Source: Candidatus Pseudolachnospira avium (GTDB taxonomy: Bacteria > Bacillota > Clostridia > Lachnospirales > Lachnospiraceae). From it: DNA of 51,720 bases. Position numbers and translations under genes: made by a program. Below the pieces are notes generated by a model. The model ran no database searches. It worked only from the letters and a program-made list of their open reading frames with translations, and was not told the DNA's origin. The stretch lies in contig CAJFTW010000081.1 in the NCBI GenBank assembly GCA_904420025.1, forward strand, positions 1-51,720. Direction: 5' to 3'. Below, piece after piece: positions 7,968 through 17,341 of the stretch (the stretch's first letter is position 1; every line of letters begins with the position of its first letter).

Positions 7968-9249
7968 TCAATCCTGTTTTCTTGCTTTCCTGTATCGGCG
8001 GCCTTTCTTTTCCCCTGTTGGATCGATTTGTTCAAGCCGTATCAATTCCCTTGTCAACTCACGTGCTCTTGTTTCTTTAATCCCAAGGAATTCTGCGATT
8101 TCAGAGATTCTATATTCTCGATCCGGTTCCATCCATCCTATTATTTTTTCCAACTGCTGCCTCGTCTTATTGGTAAATTTCTTTTTATCAGCGCTTTTTA
8201 TCAACGCTTTTTTATTCTCGCTTTTTACAAACGACAATTTCAAAATGGTTCTGTCTGGTCCGTATTCTTCTATGACTTCCGGTTGCCTCCATCCCTGCTG
8301 TTCCCACACGCCGTATATATCCGGCACGCCGCTGCCGGCTCTCTCGCCGATACCGATCAGATTGAACATTTTCATCAAGGCTTTATTGCGCGGGTCGGAT
8401 ATGCCACCCTTCAGCATCTGTGCTTTACCGGTCCGGATGCTTCCCGGATTCTCCAGTCCAATCACCGGAACTGGACTGCAGCCTGTCCGTCCAGCGGATT
8501 GTCGGGTCGAGAACTTCCCGGTAGTCCAGAAAATACTCCGGGAATTCATACAAAATTTTATACTCTTCTCCAAACATGAGAAGCCCGGCAGCCGTAGGAT
8601 GCAAAGCATGATCCCTGGCAGACAGCTTTGCAGCACCGATCCGCTCTAAATATTCTTCATCCCCCAGTCTCTCCCATACGTGCTCCGTCCTATAGGCTAT
8701 ATGCCGGTTGCGATAAGCGCGCACGGTCTCCTCATGCAGCACGTCAAGCGGTATATCCTACAAAACCTTCATATCCGCTGTTTCTTCCGGCTGATCCCGG
8801 AGCATTGCCAGCACCTCGCTGCGGTCGCAGTGATAATCGCCCTCCCAGTTTCTGCGGAAGGTTCCCTGAAACATATCGTTGTTAATATAAACCGGTTTCT
8901 GCTCGCGCTTTGCCCTGGGGACATGGATCACCATGATCACACCGCTATTTTCTTCATATATCTCCACATCCCGATCCGTCAGCAGGTTGGCGGAAACCTT
9001 CTGTTTATTGTTGATCGTGTTCCAGAATTCTCTTCGCAGTTTCGCCGCATCTTCCAATCCTGTTACAGACCAACTGCCATCTTTGTTTTCTGTGACTCCC
9101 AGAATGATAACTCCGCCATAGCAGTTGGCAAAAGCAGAGTACGTTTCCCATAAGGAAACCGGAAGCCCACCTTTTGCTTTTTTCACTTCCCGCCGGTTGT
9201 CCTCCCGGTACGAGTCAAATTGGGACATTTCAAAACTCACAGGTTTCAC
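7968..9249 (-). pseudogene. broken AlbA_2-domain (Schlafen-like) transcriptional regulator
   Basis: Three pieces of one COG2865-type gene lie in order. Piece 1 (9249-8758) is the AlbA_2 nucleotide- or nucleic-acid-binding domain, with NCYGGVIILGVTE and FQGTFRRNWEGDYHC. It ends at an in-frame TAG (8760-8758), after which the same frame continues with HEETVRAYRNRH, LHPTAAGLLMFG and DRLQSSSGDWTG. Near 8447-8458 the frame changes and about 80 residues expected in the family (from memory, the segment between SSGDWSG and SNPG) are missing. The C-terminal piece then resumes with LKGGISDPRNKALMKMFNL, GERAGSGVPDIY and a winged-helix end (RISEIAEFLGIKETRARELT). One nonsense codon plus an internal deletion means no functional full-length product. 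Confidence 0.85.
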
Positions 9250-9268
9250 CTCATTCTATCCTTCTTCC

Positions 9269-9964
9269 CTACCGCTCCCCCTCCCCATAAAATGGGCAGC
9301 GGATTTGGATGCACTGATTATTCTGTGAGGAGCGGGAACAGACAATGGGCTGCGTTTCCATGGATATGCCCAGCTGTTCTTTTGTAAAATCCACTGCCTC
9401 CAGGATGGCCAGGTAGGAATCCCGCTTGCAGCAGCGGGGGCCGCCTATGGCGCCGATCTGGCCCAATGCGCGGGAGGTCATCTGGTTGGACAGCCCCCAG
9501 GCTTTCCCGGCCAGGGGCGTTGCTTTGGTGACAATGGACAGATACATACCCGTGCTGATTCCGGCTCCGCAGGCGCCCCAGAAGCCACAGGCGCCTCCGG
9601 GCACCGTCTTGCCCCGCCGGTACATCTCCGACAACGCCTGGGGCAGATCCAACTCCCCGCCGGCATTCTGGTATGCAGTTAAGAGCGCTGCCCCCACCAT
9701 CACGTGGTGCTCCGGCCCGTGCATGTGGCAGACGGGCATGGACATCATTTTCTCCAGAATCTGGATGGGATTCCTGGTTTTTTCCCGGAGGCACAGATCC
9801 AGGATCTGATCCATTCCCCTAGTATGACAGTCGTTGCATACATAGTGTCCCTTTACGCACCGGGTTTTGCTGGCTTCCTGCTTATGGCAGATGGCGCACT
9901 CCATGATCTGGTCTTCTTCCAGATATTCCAGCGGTGCGTGGCAGATCAAACATTCCTCGCTCAA
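9269..9964 (-). CDS. DUF5714-type cysteine-rich protein, TTG start
   Basis: About 231 residues with many cysteines, consistent with metal or iron-sulfur binding. An N-terminal zinc-ribbon-like part has CLICHAPL, CAICHK and KGHYVCNDCH. Next come MPVCHMHGPEHHVMVG, a Gly-rich CGFWGACGAGISTGMYLS segment, PRCCKRDSYLAI, and a C-terminal CSRSSQNNQC...CPFYG. This layout matches the DUF5714 family as I recall it; no reaction is known to me. The first ATG (9997) has no ribosome binding site and sits at the end of a small hairpin. The TTG at 9964 follows GGGAGG by eight bases and is chosen as start. The gene is monocistronic, and an AraC remnant lies divergently upstream. Confidence 0.75.
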   Translation of the reverse strand: MSEECLICHAPLEYLEEDQIMECAICHKQEASKTRCVKGHYVCNDCHTRGMDQILDLCLREKTRNPIQILEKMMSMPVCHMHGPEHHVMVGAALLTAYQNAGGELDLPQALSEMYRRGKTVPGGACGFWGACGAGISTGMYLSIVTKATPLAGKAWGLSNQMTSRALGQIGAIGGPRCCKRDSYLAILEAVDFTKEQLGISMETQPIVCSRSSQNNQCIQIRCPFYGEGER

Positions 9965-9998
9965 TTTGTTTTCCTCCCATTTCGGCGCAGCGATCATG

Positions 9999-10029
9999 GC
10001 CGCTTTGCGGCTATTCCGAAAAAATTATA
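9999..10029 (-). promoter_or_regulatory. extended -10 promoter and small GC hairpin upstream of the DUF5714 gene
   Basis: On the minus strand TGCTATAAT (TATAAT at 10029-10024) is a perfect extended -10. About 12 bases downstream lies GCCGC-aaa-GCGGC (10011-9999), a short dyad at or just after the expected transcription start. It could be an operator or a 5'-end RNA hairpin. Confidence 0.55.
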
Positions 10030-10059
10030 GCAAAAAATTCTCCTTCTGAAAAGCGCCAT

Positions 10060-10270
10060 GGCCTGCTGTTCATCCATATCGAATATTGCCGGACGCCCTG
10101 GAGATGAACCCCTCCTATATCAGCACCGCCTTCCACCGAGAGACGGGCATGACCATCAAGGAATACATTCTCTGGCAGAAAACAGAAGAGGGAAAACGGC
10201 TTCTGTCCGCCACCCGGGATTCCATCTCCAAGGTCAGCACAGAACTCCATTTTCCCTCATCCGTTTCCCC
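10060..10270 (+). pseudogene. remnant of an AraC-family regulator (first HTH of the DNA-binding domain)
   Basis: Plus-strand codons read IEYLPDALEMNPSYISTAFH then RETGMTIKEYILWQKTEEGK, RLLSATRDSISKVSTELHF. This is the first HTH and the linker helix of an AraC/XylS domain. The expected continuation (second HTH, usually after LHFSSQSYF) is lost within about 15 residues, and the N-terminal sensor domain is absent. It lies between the DUF5714 gene and the tail of the secreted-protein operon. Confidence 0.75.
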
Positions 10271-10286
10271 TCCCGGCCTGGCCCCG

Positions 10287-13271
10287 TCAATAGGAGTACA
10301 GCTCCACCAGCTCCCCGCTTTCCGCATCCAGCAGGTACACCGTTGACCGCTCCCGGGTATAGCCTGGCCGCCAGCCCATGTCCGAGCTGCTGTCCCGCCG
10401 GCTCCAGTCCACGGTGAACACATAGTCCTCCCCCACCACGTCCAGGGAGGAGATCAGGACCAGGGTTTCCTCCGTCCCCTGGGGATAGTCCACAAAGCCA
10501 AAGGAGGCTGCCGCCTCCGGCGTCAGGATAGTCTGATACGTGCGGCTGTTTTCCTGGATCCGGTAGATGCCGCCGCCCATGCAGACAAAGGAGCCCGGGC
10601 GGCTCAAGGCATAGTCGGAGGACTTGTTTTCCCCGGTGTCCAGGTTTTTCACCATGCAGCTGCGGTAGGGGTAGTCATCCCAGAAGCCGATGTAGGAGCC
10701 CATAGTGTCCCCGGTCCCAATGTAATAGAGGAAGGTCTGGCCGTCCTGCTCCTCCACCAGGAACTCCTCCGCCTGCATCTGCCCGTAGTCCACACAGTCC
10801 CGGGGATTGCTGCCGTCCACTCCCACGGCACGGATGCCGCCGCCTTGGAAGAAGCCGCCGGTACCGGCATAAAAGCCGTAGGAATAGTACAGGGTATCCC
10901 CCAGCCGGGACAGCTCCATGAGATTCAGGGACATAGCCTCCGGCGGCCCGGAAACCGTGTCCAGCTCCCGGATCTCGCTGCCGTCGGACGCTGCCGCCAG
11001 CAGGGTTGCCGAGGCGGTATCCCCGTAGCTGCTGGCCCCAAAGTAGTAGTACCCGTCAAAGCTGCCCAGGAAGATGTCCCCCCGGTCCATAAGCTGGGTA
11101 ATCTGGTGATCCTCGCTGCTGATGCGGAACACACCGCCGCCCCGCTCGTAACTGGTGCCCCAGAGCATTCCGGTCTCCAGATCCGCCGCCCACGGCTCAA
11201 AGGCACCGTGCTCCACCCGGTCGCTGCCATCCAGCGCCACGGAGTACAGCTGGCCTCCGGCCTGCAGATAGATCCGCTCTCCGGCAATGAAAATCGGCCC
11301 AGCGCCCTGGGAAGTCAGCAGCACCTCCTCACTGCCGTCCGCCTGGCGGCAGACCAGCTGGTTGGCGATGTTTGTCAGCGGATAGTAGGAGGCATAGTTG
11401 GCCGGGGAAGAATAGCTGGCCTCATTGTATTTCCAGTAATACAGGCATCCCTGATACCCCACCACATTTCCGCCGTTGTTCTCCACCTGCCGGGGGATCA
11501 CATACTCCGGCGGGATTTTCTGCCGGCAGGCCCCGCTCTCCGTGCTGTACAGATTGGAAAAATCCTCATACAGCAGCAGGCTGGGCAGGTACTGCTCCGC
11601 CTCCTGGAAACGCAGGGCAAAGGTCTGGCTGGCAATCAGCTTGCCGCCGATGGCCCCCATGGAATAGCCGCTCTCCTCCCAGGCCATGGCTTCCTCCTCG
11701 GTGATGGAGGGGTCCTCCTTCCGGGCCAGGGAGAAGGCCGCGGAATACAGGGCGTCCAGGCTGTGGGCATTGACGGAGGCCAGCAGCTTGCCGGTATCGC
11801 AGAGCTCCTGCAGGGTTTCCAGGGATCGGCCATGGTCCCGGATGACCCGGAGGATCTGATCCGCGTACACTGCCCGCAGCAGGACGGAGACATCGCACAG
11901 CCGCTTGGCAATGGACACCGAGTCCCCCGCCGCCAACAGGCTGGCCACCTGGGGGTTGATCTGTTTGGCCACCACCACACTGGCCTTCAGCGCGTTGAAG
12001 ATAATCCCCGCCGGCGTCTTTCCCATGGCAATGTCCGCCGCGCTGAACGCCAGGGACTGGGCCCCCTCCCAGAGGAAGTTGCCTGCCGGGTTCCCGTATT
12101 CGCTGAGAAGCCCTTGGGCTGAGGTGCGCACCAGCTTGCAGTCCTCCTCATAGCTGGGGTGATCCAGCTCCGCCAGCATCCCCAGCTGCTCCACATACCC
12201 CTCGGTCCACTCCAGATACCGCACGGAGGTCTGCAGGGCGGACAGCAATCCCACCGCAGTGGAAAACCCGTCCATGGCCGGCCCCATATAGTCCGGCATC
12301 TTATAATCCTTCCAGGCAGTAAAGCTGGTGGCCAGGGCGTCCAGGGTGGAGACGATCCCCCCTCCCAGCGTGCCGAACTCCTGGCTCATCTCCATCAGCG
12401 CGCCCACGTAGGGATCCGCCGCTGCCTCTGCCTTTGTCTGCAGCGCCCCGCTCAGGTTCTCACAGGGGATGGCCAGGGTCAGCAGCGCCTCCTCCACCCG
12501 GTCCAGGTTGTAAAAATATTCCACGCAGACCTTCCAGTCAATGTCATCCGCCAGGGCCAGTATGGCAAAATAGTAGCCCTTGGAGTTGAAGGACCCCTCC
12601 TGGGTACAAAAGATCTCCCCGTAGGTGGGCTGGTTCTGATACAGGGAAGAAAGATCCGCCACAATATCCCACAGGGTCTCCTCCGGGGCAAAGCAGTACA
12701 CACAGCCCTGGCTGCAGAACCACTGGACCTGCAGCAGGTACAGCATCTGCTCCAGCGGAAAAAACAGTGCTTCTTCCTCCGCGTCCCCCGGCTCCTCCCC
12801 AGGCACCGGCAGGGTGCGGATCCCCTCCAGCACAAACTCCTGATCCCCGTACAGCTTCCAGCCCACCGGCAGCAGGCCTGTGGCCACCTGGCCGGTCTTA
12901 GCATCCACACTGACCACGTAGCTGCTCCGCTGAAAATTGTACTGGCTGCCCTCCACAGACAGGGAAGCGTCCGCCAGCGCCGCAATGGTCTCCGGCTCCG
13001 CCAGCACCCGCTCCTCCGCATCCAGGGCAGCCCGCACCTTCTGCCCGCCGCCGTCCCGGGTAAAGACCGAAAGATCTCCCAGCTGGGCGTCTGTCTCATC
13101 CGCCGCCAGCGCCGGGGAGGCGTGGAGCGGTTCCGAGGCACCGGACAGGAGGACCCGGCCCGGTACCTGGCCCCATGCCGGAACGGCCCCGGCCAGCGCC
13201 AGCACCGCAGCCAGCAGCAGGGCGGACACCCGTTTCCCCATTCCCTTTCTCATTCCCGCCCAACGTCTCAT
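10287..13271 (-). CDS. large secreted protein with C-terminal beta-propeller-like (DUF5050-like) region
   Basis: A 994-residue exported protein. The N-terminus has a signal peptide (RKGMGKRVSALLLAAVLALA, cleavage near AWG). Residues about 40-600 are mostly helical with no family I recognise. Residues 601-994 show repeated strands with VYLLDAESGELVEL, YSVALDGSDRVEHG and IRAVGVDGSNPRD units, similar to DUF5050-type propeller proteins. There is no LPxTG sorting motif or C-terminal membrane anchor. The ATG at 13271 overlaps the stop of the upstream lipoprotein gene (ATGA) and follows AGGAG by seven bases; a long frame extending upstream to 13931 is rejected because it covers that gene out of frame. 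Last gene of a three-gene operon of exported proteins; function unknown. Confidence 0.75.
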   Translation of the reverse strand: MRRWAGMRKGMGKRVSALLLAAVLALAGAVPAWGQVPGRVLLSGASEPLHASPALAADETDAQLGDLSVFTRDGGGQKVRAALDAEERVLAEPETIAALADASLSVEGSQYNFQRSSYVVSVDAKTGQVATGLLPVGWKLYGDQEFVLEGIRTLPVPGEEPGDAEEEALFFPLEQMLYLLQVQWFCSQGCVYCFAPEETLWDIVADLSSLYQNQPTYGEIFCTQEGSFNSKGYYFAILALADDIDWKVCVEYFYNLDRVEEALLTLAIPCENLSGALQTKAEAAADPYVGALMEMSQEFGTLGGGIVSTLDALATSFTAWKDYKMPDYMGPAMDGFSTAVGLLSALQTSVRYLEWTEGYVEQLGMLAELDHPSYEEDCKLVRTSAQGLLSEYGNPAGNFLWEGAQSLAFSAADIAMGKTPAGIIFNALKASVVVAKQINPQVASLLAAGDSVSIAKRLCDVSVLLRAVYADQILRVIRDHGRSLETLQELCDTGKLLASVNAHSLDALYSAAFSLARKEDPSITEEEAMAWEESGYSMGAIGGKLIASQTFALRFQEAEQYLPSLLLYEDFSNLYSTESGACRQKIPPEYVIPRQVENNGGNVVGYQGCLYYWKYNEASYSSPANYASYYPLTNIANQLVCRQADGSEEVLLTSQGAGPIFIAGERIYLQAGGQLYSVALDGSDRVEHGAFEPWAADLETGMLWGTSYERGGGVFRISSEDHQITQLMDRGDIFLGSFDGYYYFGASSYGDTASATLLAAASDGSEIRELDTVSGPPEAMSLNLMELSRLGDTLYYSYGFYAGTGGFFQGGGIRAVGVDGSNPRDCVDYGQMQAEEFLVEEQDGQTFLYYIGTGDTMGSYIGFWDDYPYRSCMVKNLDTGENKSSDYALSRPGSFVCMGGGIYRIQENSRTYQTILTPEAAASFGFVDYPQGTEETLVLISSLDVVGEDYVFTVDWSRRDSSSDMGWRPGYTRERSTVYLLDAESGELVELYSY

Positions 13272-13792
13272 GGCGTCTCTCCTCCCTCCAGCAGCCGGTT
13301 CATCAGCGAAGGATAGCCGCCCAAAAGCGCGTCCGAAAGCTCCGGCGTCATCACCAGCTGCCAGCCTTCTGCGCCTTCCTGCAGTTCCAGCTCCACCGGA
13401 AATTCCCGCATGGGCACGTCCTCCGCCTGGAAAGCGGCCAGCAGGGCCTCCCGGGCCTCCGCCTGGCTGGCAATCTCCGCCGGCAGCGATTCCAGCACCG
13501 CCTCCACGTCCACATTGGTGATCACTGCCGGCACCCAGATCATCTCCTCCCCGGTCTCCGGCTCCTCCAGCTCCCACTCCGCCCGCCGGGCCAGGGCCGT
13601 CTGTAGCTCCCCCAGCTGGGCGCTGTCCTCCGGAAGGCCCAGCAGGCGGGCAACCGTCGGATTGTCCCCCTGGGCGTAGGCCTCCAGGAACTCCTGGCAG
13701 GCCGCTTCCGCCTCTGACGCCGGCATTCCGCCGCTGCAGCCGGCCCCAAAGGCGGCCAGGAACAGCAGCAGAAACAGTCCTCTTTTGACCAT
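13268..13792 (-). CDS. small lipoprotein, unknown function
   Basis: A 174-residue protein with a lipoprotein signal sequence (MVKRGLFLLLFLAAFGAGC, lipidated C19) and a mature part of about 155 residues that is acidic and probably alpha/beta (EACQEFLEAYAQGD resembles the first helix of DUF4878/DUF5105-type extracellular lipoproteins). It should sit on the outer face of the membrane. It lies 35 bases downstream of the GLUG-type lipoprotein and overlaps the large secreted protein by four bases, suggesting that the three exported proteins act together. No catalytic motif is seen. Confidence 0.72.
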   Translation of the reverse strand: MVKRGLFLLLFLAAFGAGCSGGMPASEAEAACQEFLEAYAQGDNPTVARLLGLPEDSAQLGELQTALARRAEWELEEPETGEEMIWVPAVITNVDVEAVLESLPAEIASQAEAREALLAAFQAEDVPMREFPVELELQEGAEGWQLVMTPELSDALLGGYPSLMNRLLEGGETP

Positions 13793-13827
13793 CCTTGACT
13801 CCCCCTTCTTTCTGCGTGGCCTGGCTG

Positions 13828-15222
13828 CTACAGCCCCAGCTGTTCCTGCAGCCAGTCATACTCCTCCAGGCCGCCCTGGCCATCCCACACCGGGAATGCA
13901 TCCCCCTGGGTCCAGTAGCCATACGAATCATTGGCCTGCAGCGCCGATGTCAGGGAGCCGTCCGCAGCGGAGGAGGCCTCCACGGGCGTCAACTCCGTTT
14001 CCGCCTTGGTCCAGCCATAAACCTTGGCCAGGCCCTCCGCCGAAAGCTCCGGGTAGGTTCCCAGCTCCCAGCTGCACACAAACTGGTACACATAAGGATC
14101 GCTGCAGGTGACCGTGCCGATGTTGCCGCAGCAGGCGATGTCGCCGTCCCGTTTCCCGATGGCAAAGGCTTCTCCGCTCTCCCCGCCGTCCACCAGGCCG
14201 GCGTTGACATTGTAGCGCAGGGTGGAGCCGTTTTCCGCCACAATGCCGAAGGCGCTGCCGCCGTCGGATGCCGTCACCGTGCCGTAGTTGACGCAGCCGA
14301 TCACCAGCCCGTCATAGTAGCTGCTGCCGCTGTGGACGGCAAGGATCCCCGCCGCGTCATCCCCGGTGACCGTACCATAATTCTCGCACTGGACCAGGTA
14401 GCTGTACCCGCCTGCAATGCCCGCAATGCCGCCGGCTTCTTCCCCGGATACCGTCCCGTAATTCGCACAGCGCAGCAGCAGCGTCTCGTCCCCCTCCGCG
14501 CATCCCGCCACGCCGCCGGCGCGACCCTCCGGGGAGGCCACCGTCACCGTTTCCGCCGTCACACAGTTTTCCAGGACGCTGTAATTCCGAAAGATTCCCA
14601 CAAAGGCTCCCACATATCCATCCCCGGTAAAGCTGCTGTCCGCAATGGTCAGGTCATGGATGCTGGCAACATCGCCGGCATTTCCGTCACTGCTGGATAA
14701 CTGGCCAAACAGCCCGGCTGCCTGCCCCCGGCCGGTTGTGTCCACCTGCAGGCCGGAGATGGTATGGCCGCCGCCATCAAATTCTCCGCGGAAGCTGGCC
14801 TGGACCAGCTCTTCCTCCCCGTCCGCCTCCATGGGATAGGGGCCGCCCAGGGGCAGCAGGTCACTGTCCGGGGAGAGGACTTCCGACACGTCAATGTCCG
14901 CCAGCAAAACCGCACTCTGGTCCAGGCGGTGGTCAGCGTCCTTCTCCTCCCACGCCTGCAGCGCCGAATCCTTCAGCAGCTGGGCGTAGGCCGCAAAGTC
15001 CTCCGCCGAGTCTATCTCGTAAAAGCCTTCCGCATTCTGCGTCAGGCCGCTGCCGCCTCCGACTTCTCCCTGGGAATCCCCGGCAGGGGTCTCCGCCGCC
15101 GCTCCCGGGCTGCCGCCCTCTCCCTGGGGCTCGTCCCCGGACCCGCCGCAGGCCGTCAGGCTCAGCGCCAGGCAGCCGGCCAGCAGCACGCTGCACCATC
15201 TGTTTCGGATTGTCTGTTTCAT
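13828..15222 (-). CDS. lipoprotein with GLUG-like beta-helix repeats
   Basis: A 464-residue surface lipoprotein. The signal sequence ends in the lipobox LTAC (C25), followed by a Gly/Ser/Glu-rich linker. The body carries short repeats of the GLUG/beta-helix kind (CANYGTVSGEEAGGIAGIAG, CENYGTVTGDDAAGILAV, CVNYGTVTASDGGSAFGIV), spaced about 35-40 residues apart. Such folds occur in adhesins and surface-exposed binding proteins. The start at 15222 lies eight bases after GGGAG; the in-frame extension upstream has no ribosome binding site. It is the first gene of the operon running to 10287. The partner or ligand is unknown. Confidence 0.78.
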   Translation of the reverse strand: MKQTIRNRWCSVLLAGCLALSLTACGGSGDEPQGEGGSPGAAAETPAGDSQGEVGGGSGLTQNAEGFYEIDSAEDFAAYAQLLKDSALQAWEEKDADHRLDQSAVLLADIDVSEVLSPDSDLLPLGGPYPMEADGEEELVQASFRGEFDGGGHTISGLQVDTTGRGQAAGLFGQLSSSDGNAGDVASIHDLTIADSSFTGDGYVGAFVGIFRNYSVLENCVTAETVTVASPEGRAGGVAGCAEGDETLLLRCANYGTVSGEEAGGIAGIAGGYSYLVQCENYGTVTGDDAAGILAVHSGSSYYDGLVIGCVNYGTVTASDGGSAFGIVAENGSTLRYNVNAGLVDGGESGEAFAIGKRDGDIACCGNIGTVTCSDPYVYQFVCSWELGTYPELSAEGLAKVYGWTKAETELTPVEASSAADGSLTSALQANDSYGYWTQGDAFPVWDGQGGLEEYDWLQEQLGL

Positions 15223-15301
15223 CTTCTTATCTCCCTTCCTATTTTTGTCGTTTTTTTGGACAGCAGGAAAACGCCCGAAGGCGCTTCCGGCTAAAAAACG
15301 T

Positions 15302-15307
15302 ATTATA
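15302..15307 (-). promoter_or_regulatory. candidate -10 box of the lipoprotein operon
   Basis: TATAAT on the minus strand, 80 bases before the lipoprotein start, in an AT-rich patch. I see no convincing -35 at 16-18 bases, so this is a weak assignment. Confidence 0.35.
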
Positions 15308-15356
15308 TTGTATTCGTATCTCATACAGGGGTTAGGGACAGGAAATGAAATTTTTT

Positions 15357-17330
15357 TTACTTTATTCTGCCGCAGCAGTGCTTATATTTTTTCCCGCTTC
15401 CGCAGGGGCAGGGATCGTTCCGGCCTACCTTGGGCTGGCTCCGCACATAAGTACCGGGTTCCTCCGTTTTCCCTCTCTTCGCCTTTGCCAGCAGGTATTG
15501 GAACTCCTCCGATTGGATCCGGTGCCCATTCTGATATGCCTCCAGTTGATGCAAAACCGGTGGATTTTGCCTTTGGGCCTCCCACATCCATTCCTGCACC
15601 TGCCAGGGGAAAGCGTCCATGGCTTTCTCACGGCCGGACTCTCCGCCCGTAGGCGCTGCCTCCCCGGCCATCTGGACGCTCCAGGGGGAGAGCCGTTTCT
15701 CTCTGGCATATTCCTGCCGGCTGCGGCCCTTCAGCATGGGAAGCGGGAACTCCAGCATCAGGGAGGACACGCTTTCCCATAGGCTGCAGCGGATTGAAAG
15801 GGGTACATCCGCTGCAGATCCCTGAATTGTCCGCAGCACCGCTGGCAGATCGGCTCCGCCCATGATCTTGAAAAGGGCATCGTTCAAAAGCTGCATGCTT
15901 TTTGTCCCCGTCAGATACAGCTCCTGACAAAGCGTGCGGTACAGGCTGCCAATGCTGGGATAATATCCGCCCCGGTCCTGCACAATGCGCTGGAATTCCC
16001 GGGGCGTAAATTCTTTGTAATCCAGATCTCCCGCATACTTCTCCATTCCGATCAGCGCAGCGTCCAAATCCACCTCATACACCCCGGCATACTGCACACC
16101 CGCATCCGTATGACCCGTAATCAGCTTGTCATTCATGCGTGCGTGCCAATAGAGGAAGCGCAGAAATTCCTCCTCTTCCATGGATTCTCCAAACAGTTTG
16201 CAGAAGATGCGGTAAAGACTGGGGACTTCGATCACTCCATACAGCATCATCACATCGCCCAGCTGATCCGACAACCGGTTCAGCCTGCGGTAGTATTTGC
16301 GAAGCGCCCGCTCATCCATGGCCGGGCGAAACGACTCCGCATCCACTGCCAGGCTCAGCCGCACATACGCCGGATTGGAAAAGTCCGCATCCAGCAATCC
16401 CAGATCCATCGCCTTGCTCCTTGTCGTTTTCGAAAGCAGCTGCCCCTGGATTTCCCCCAGCGGGAGGTTTTGAAACGCCTGCCACTCCTGAAATTCATCC
16501 TCCGAAAGCACATACAGCAAATACTCCGGATGTTTCCGGAAGATTTGGGAGATTTTCGCCGCCATCTGTTCTTTATTCCAGGATTTTCGCGCAGGAATCT
16601 GCAGATATTTGCAGTAATTTTCCAAATCCTCCCGGCTTTTCAGGCGGAGCAGCTGCTGGTTTGTCATACTTCCCGCAATTTTCTCTTGCTGGCCGCCATT
16701 CTGCTCCGGATTTTCCTTCAGCCACTTTGTTATTTTTTGATCCGTGGAAGAAGCCTGGGAGAAAAATATCTTTTGTATGCTTTCCTTTCCCAACTGGGAA
16801 ATGGCTTTCTCAAACGCCTGCTGCGCTATCTCCACCAATTTTTCTTCGTTCAGGCGTTTCTGAGCATTTCTTTTTCCCCAGGCTTCTGAAAGCTCCTGGT
16901 TCTCCGGAAAATCCAAGAATGACAACCGCCTTTGTGTTTGCTCCGCATCCAACGGTCCTCCCTTGGCTTTCAGCAGAATCGGCGCTCTTCCCTCATACGC
17001 TTCGTCCTGCTTTTCCAGTTGAATTTTGAGTCTCCCCTTATCGCCAAAATCATAGGTATAGCGGAAGGATTTTTGCAGCTCCAGTGCTTCTTCCAGCAGC
17101 GTCTCCTCCCCTTCCCAGTCAAACAGCACTTCTCCATCCGCCTGATTGGGGCCAATGGAAATTTTCAGGGAGGGGAGGGAAAACGCATGGGCGTGGCCTC
17201 CGTCCCAGTCAAACAGCACCTGAATCACTCCATCCAGATCCGCAAAGGTAATCTTCTCAGGCACCAAAACCCGGCGCCATACCGGAGGATGGGCATCCTC
17301 CAGGGAAATTTTCAATATGTATCCCGCCAT
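15357..17330 (-). CDS. pRiA4b ORF-3-like protein with C-terminal SEC-C motif
   Basis: A 657-residue soluble protein. The N-terminal 170 residues match the plasmid pRiA4b ORF-3 domain (PF07929): [30 protein letters not shown] and YTYDFGDKG. The middle contains a putative SAP/Rho-N-like helical segment near residues 225-265 and a long helical part without a family I know. The last 22 residues hold a SEC-C zinc motif ([17 protein letters not shown]), the same type found at the SecA C-terminus. It lies 11 bases downstream of the preceding gene with AAGGAG before its ATG, so it is the third gene of the operon starting at 20859. A zinc-dependent protein- or nucleic-acid-binding role is plausible; no enzyme function is visible. 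Confidence 0.82.
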   Translation of the reverse strand: MAGYILKISLEDAHPPVWRRVLVPEKITFADLDGVIQVLFDWDGGHAHAFSLPSLKISIGPNQADGEVLFDWEGEETLLEEALELQKSFRYTYDFGDKGRLKIQLEKQDEAYEGRAPILLKAKGGPLDAEQTQRRLSFLDFPENQELSEAWGKRNAQKRLNEEKLVEIAQQAFEKAISQLGKESIQKIFFSQASSTDQKITKWLKENPEQNGGQQEKIAGSMTNQQLLRLKSREDLENYCKYLQIPARKSWNKEQMAAKISQIFRKHPEYLLYVLSEDEFQEWQAFQNLPLGEIQGQLLSKTTRSKAMDLGLLDADFSNPAYVRLSLAVDAESFRPAMDERALRKYYRRLNRLSDQLGDVMMLYGVIEVPSLYRIFCKLFGESMEEEEFLRFLYWHARMNDKLITGHTDAGVQYAGVYEVDLDAALIGMEKYAGDLDYKEFTPREFQRIVQDRGGYYPSIGSLYRTLCQELYLTGTKSMQLLNDALFKIMGGADLPAVLRTIQGSAADVPLSIRCSLWESVSSLMLEFPLPMLKGRSRQEYAREKRLSPWSVQMAGEAAPTGGESGREKAMDAFPWQVQEWMWEAQRQNPPVLHQLEAYQNGHRIQSEEFQYLLAKAKRGKTEEPGTYVRSQPKVGRNDPCPCGSGKKYKHCCGRIK

Positions 17331-17341
17331 GGCAGTTCTCC

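Noticed and set aside
13272-13931. N-terminal 220-residue extension of the large secreted protein
   Set aside because: It overlaps the small lipoprotein gene out of frame, is Gly/Arg-rich, and a signal peptide with ribosome binding site begins at 13271.
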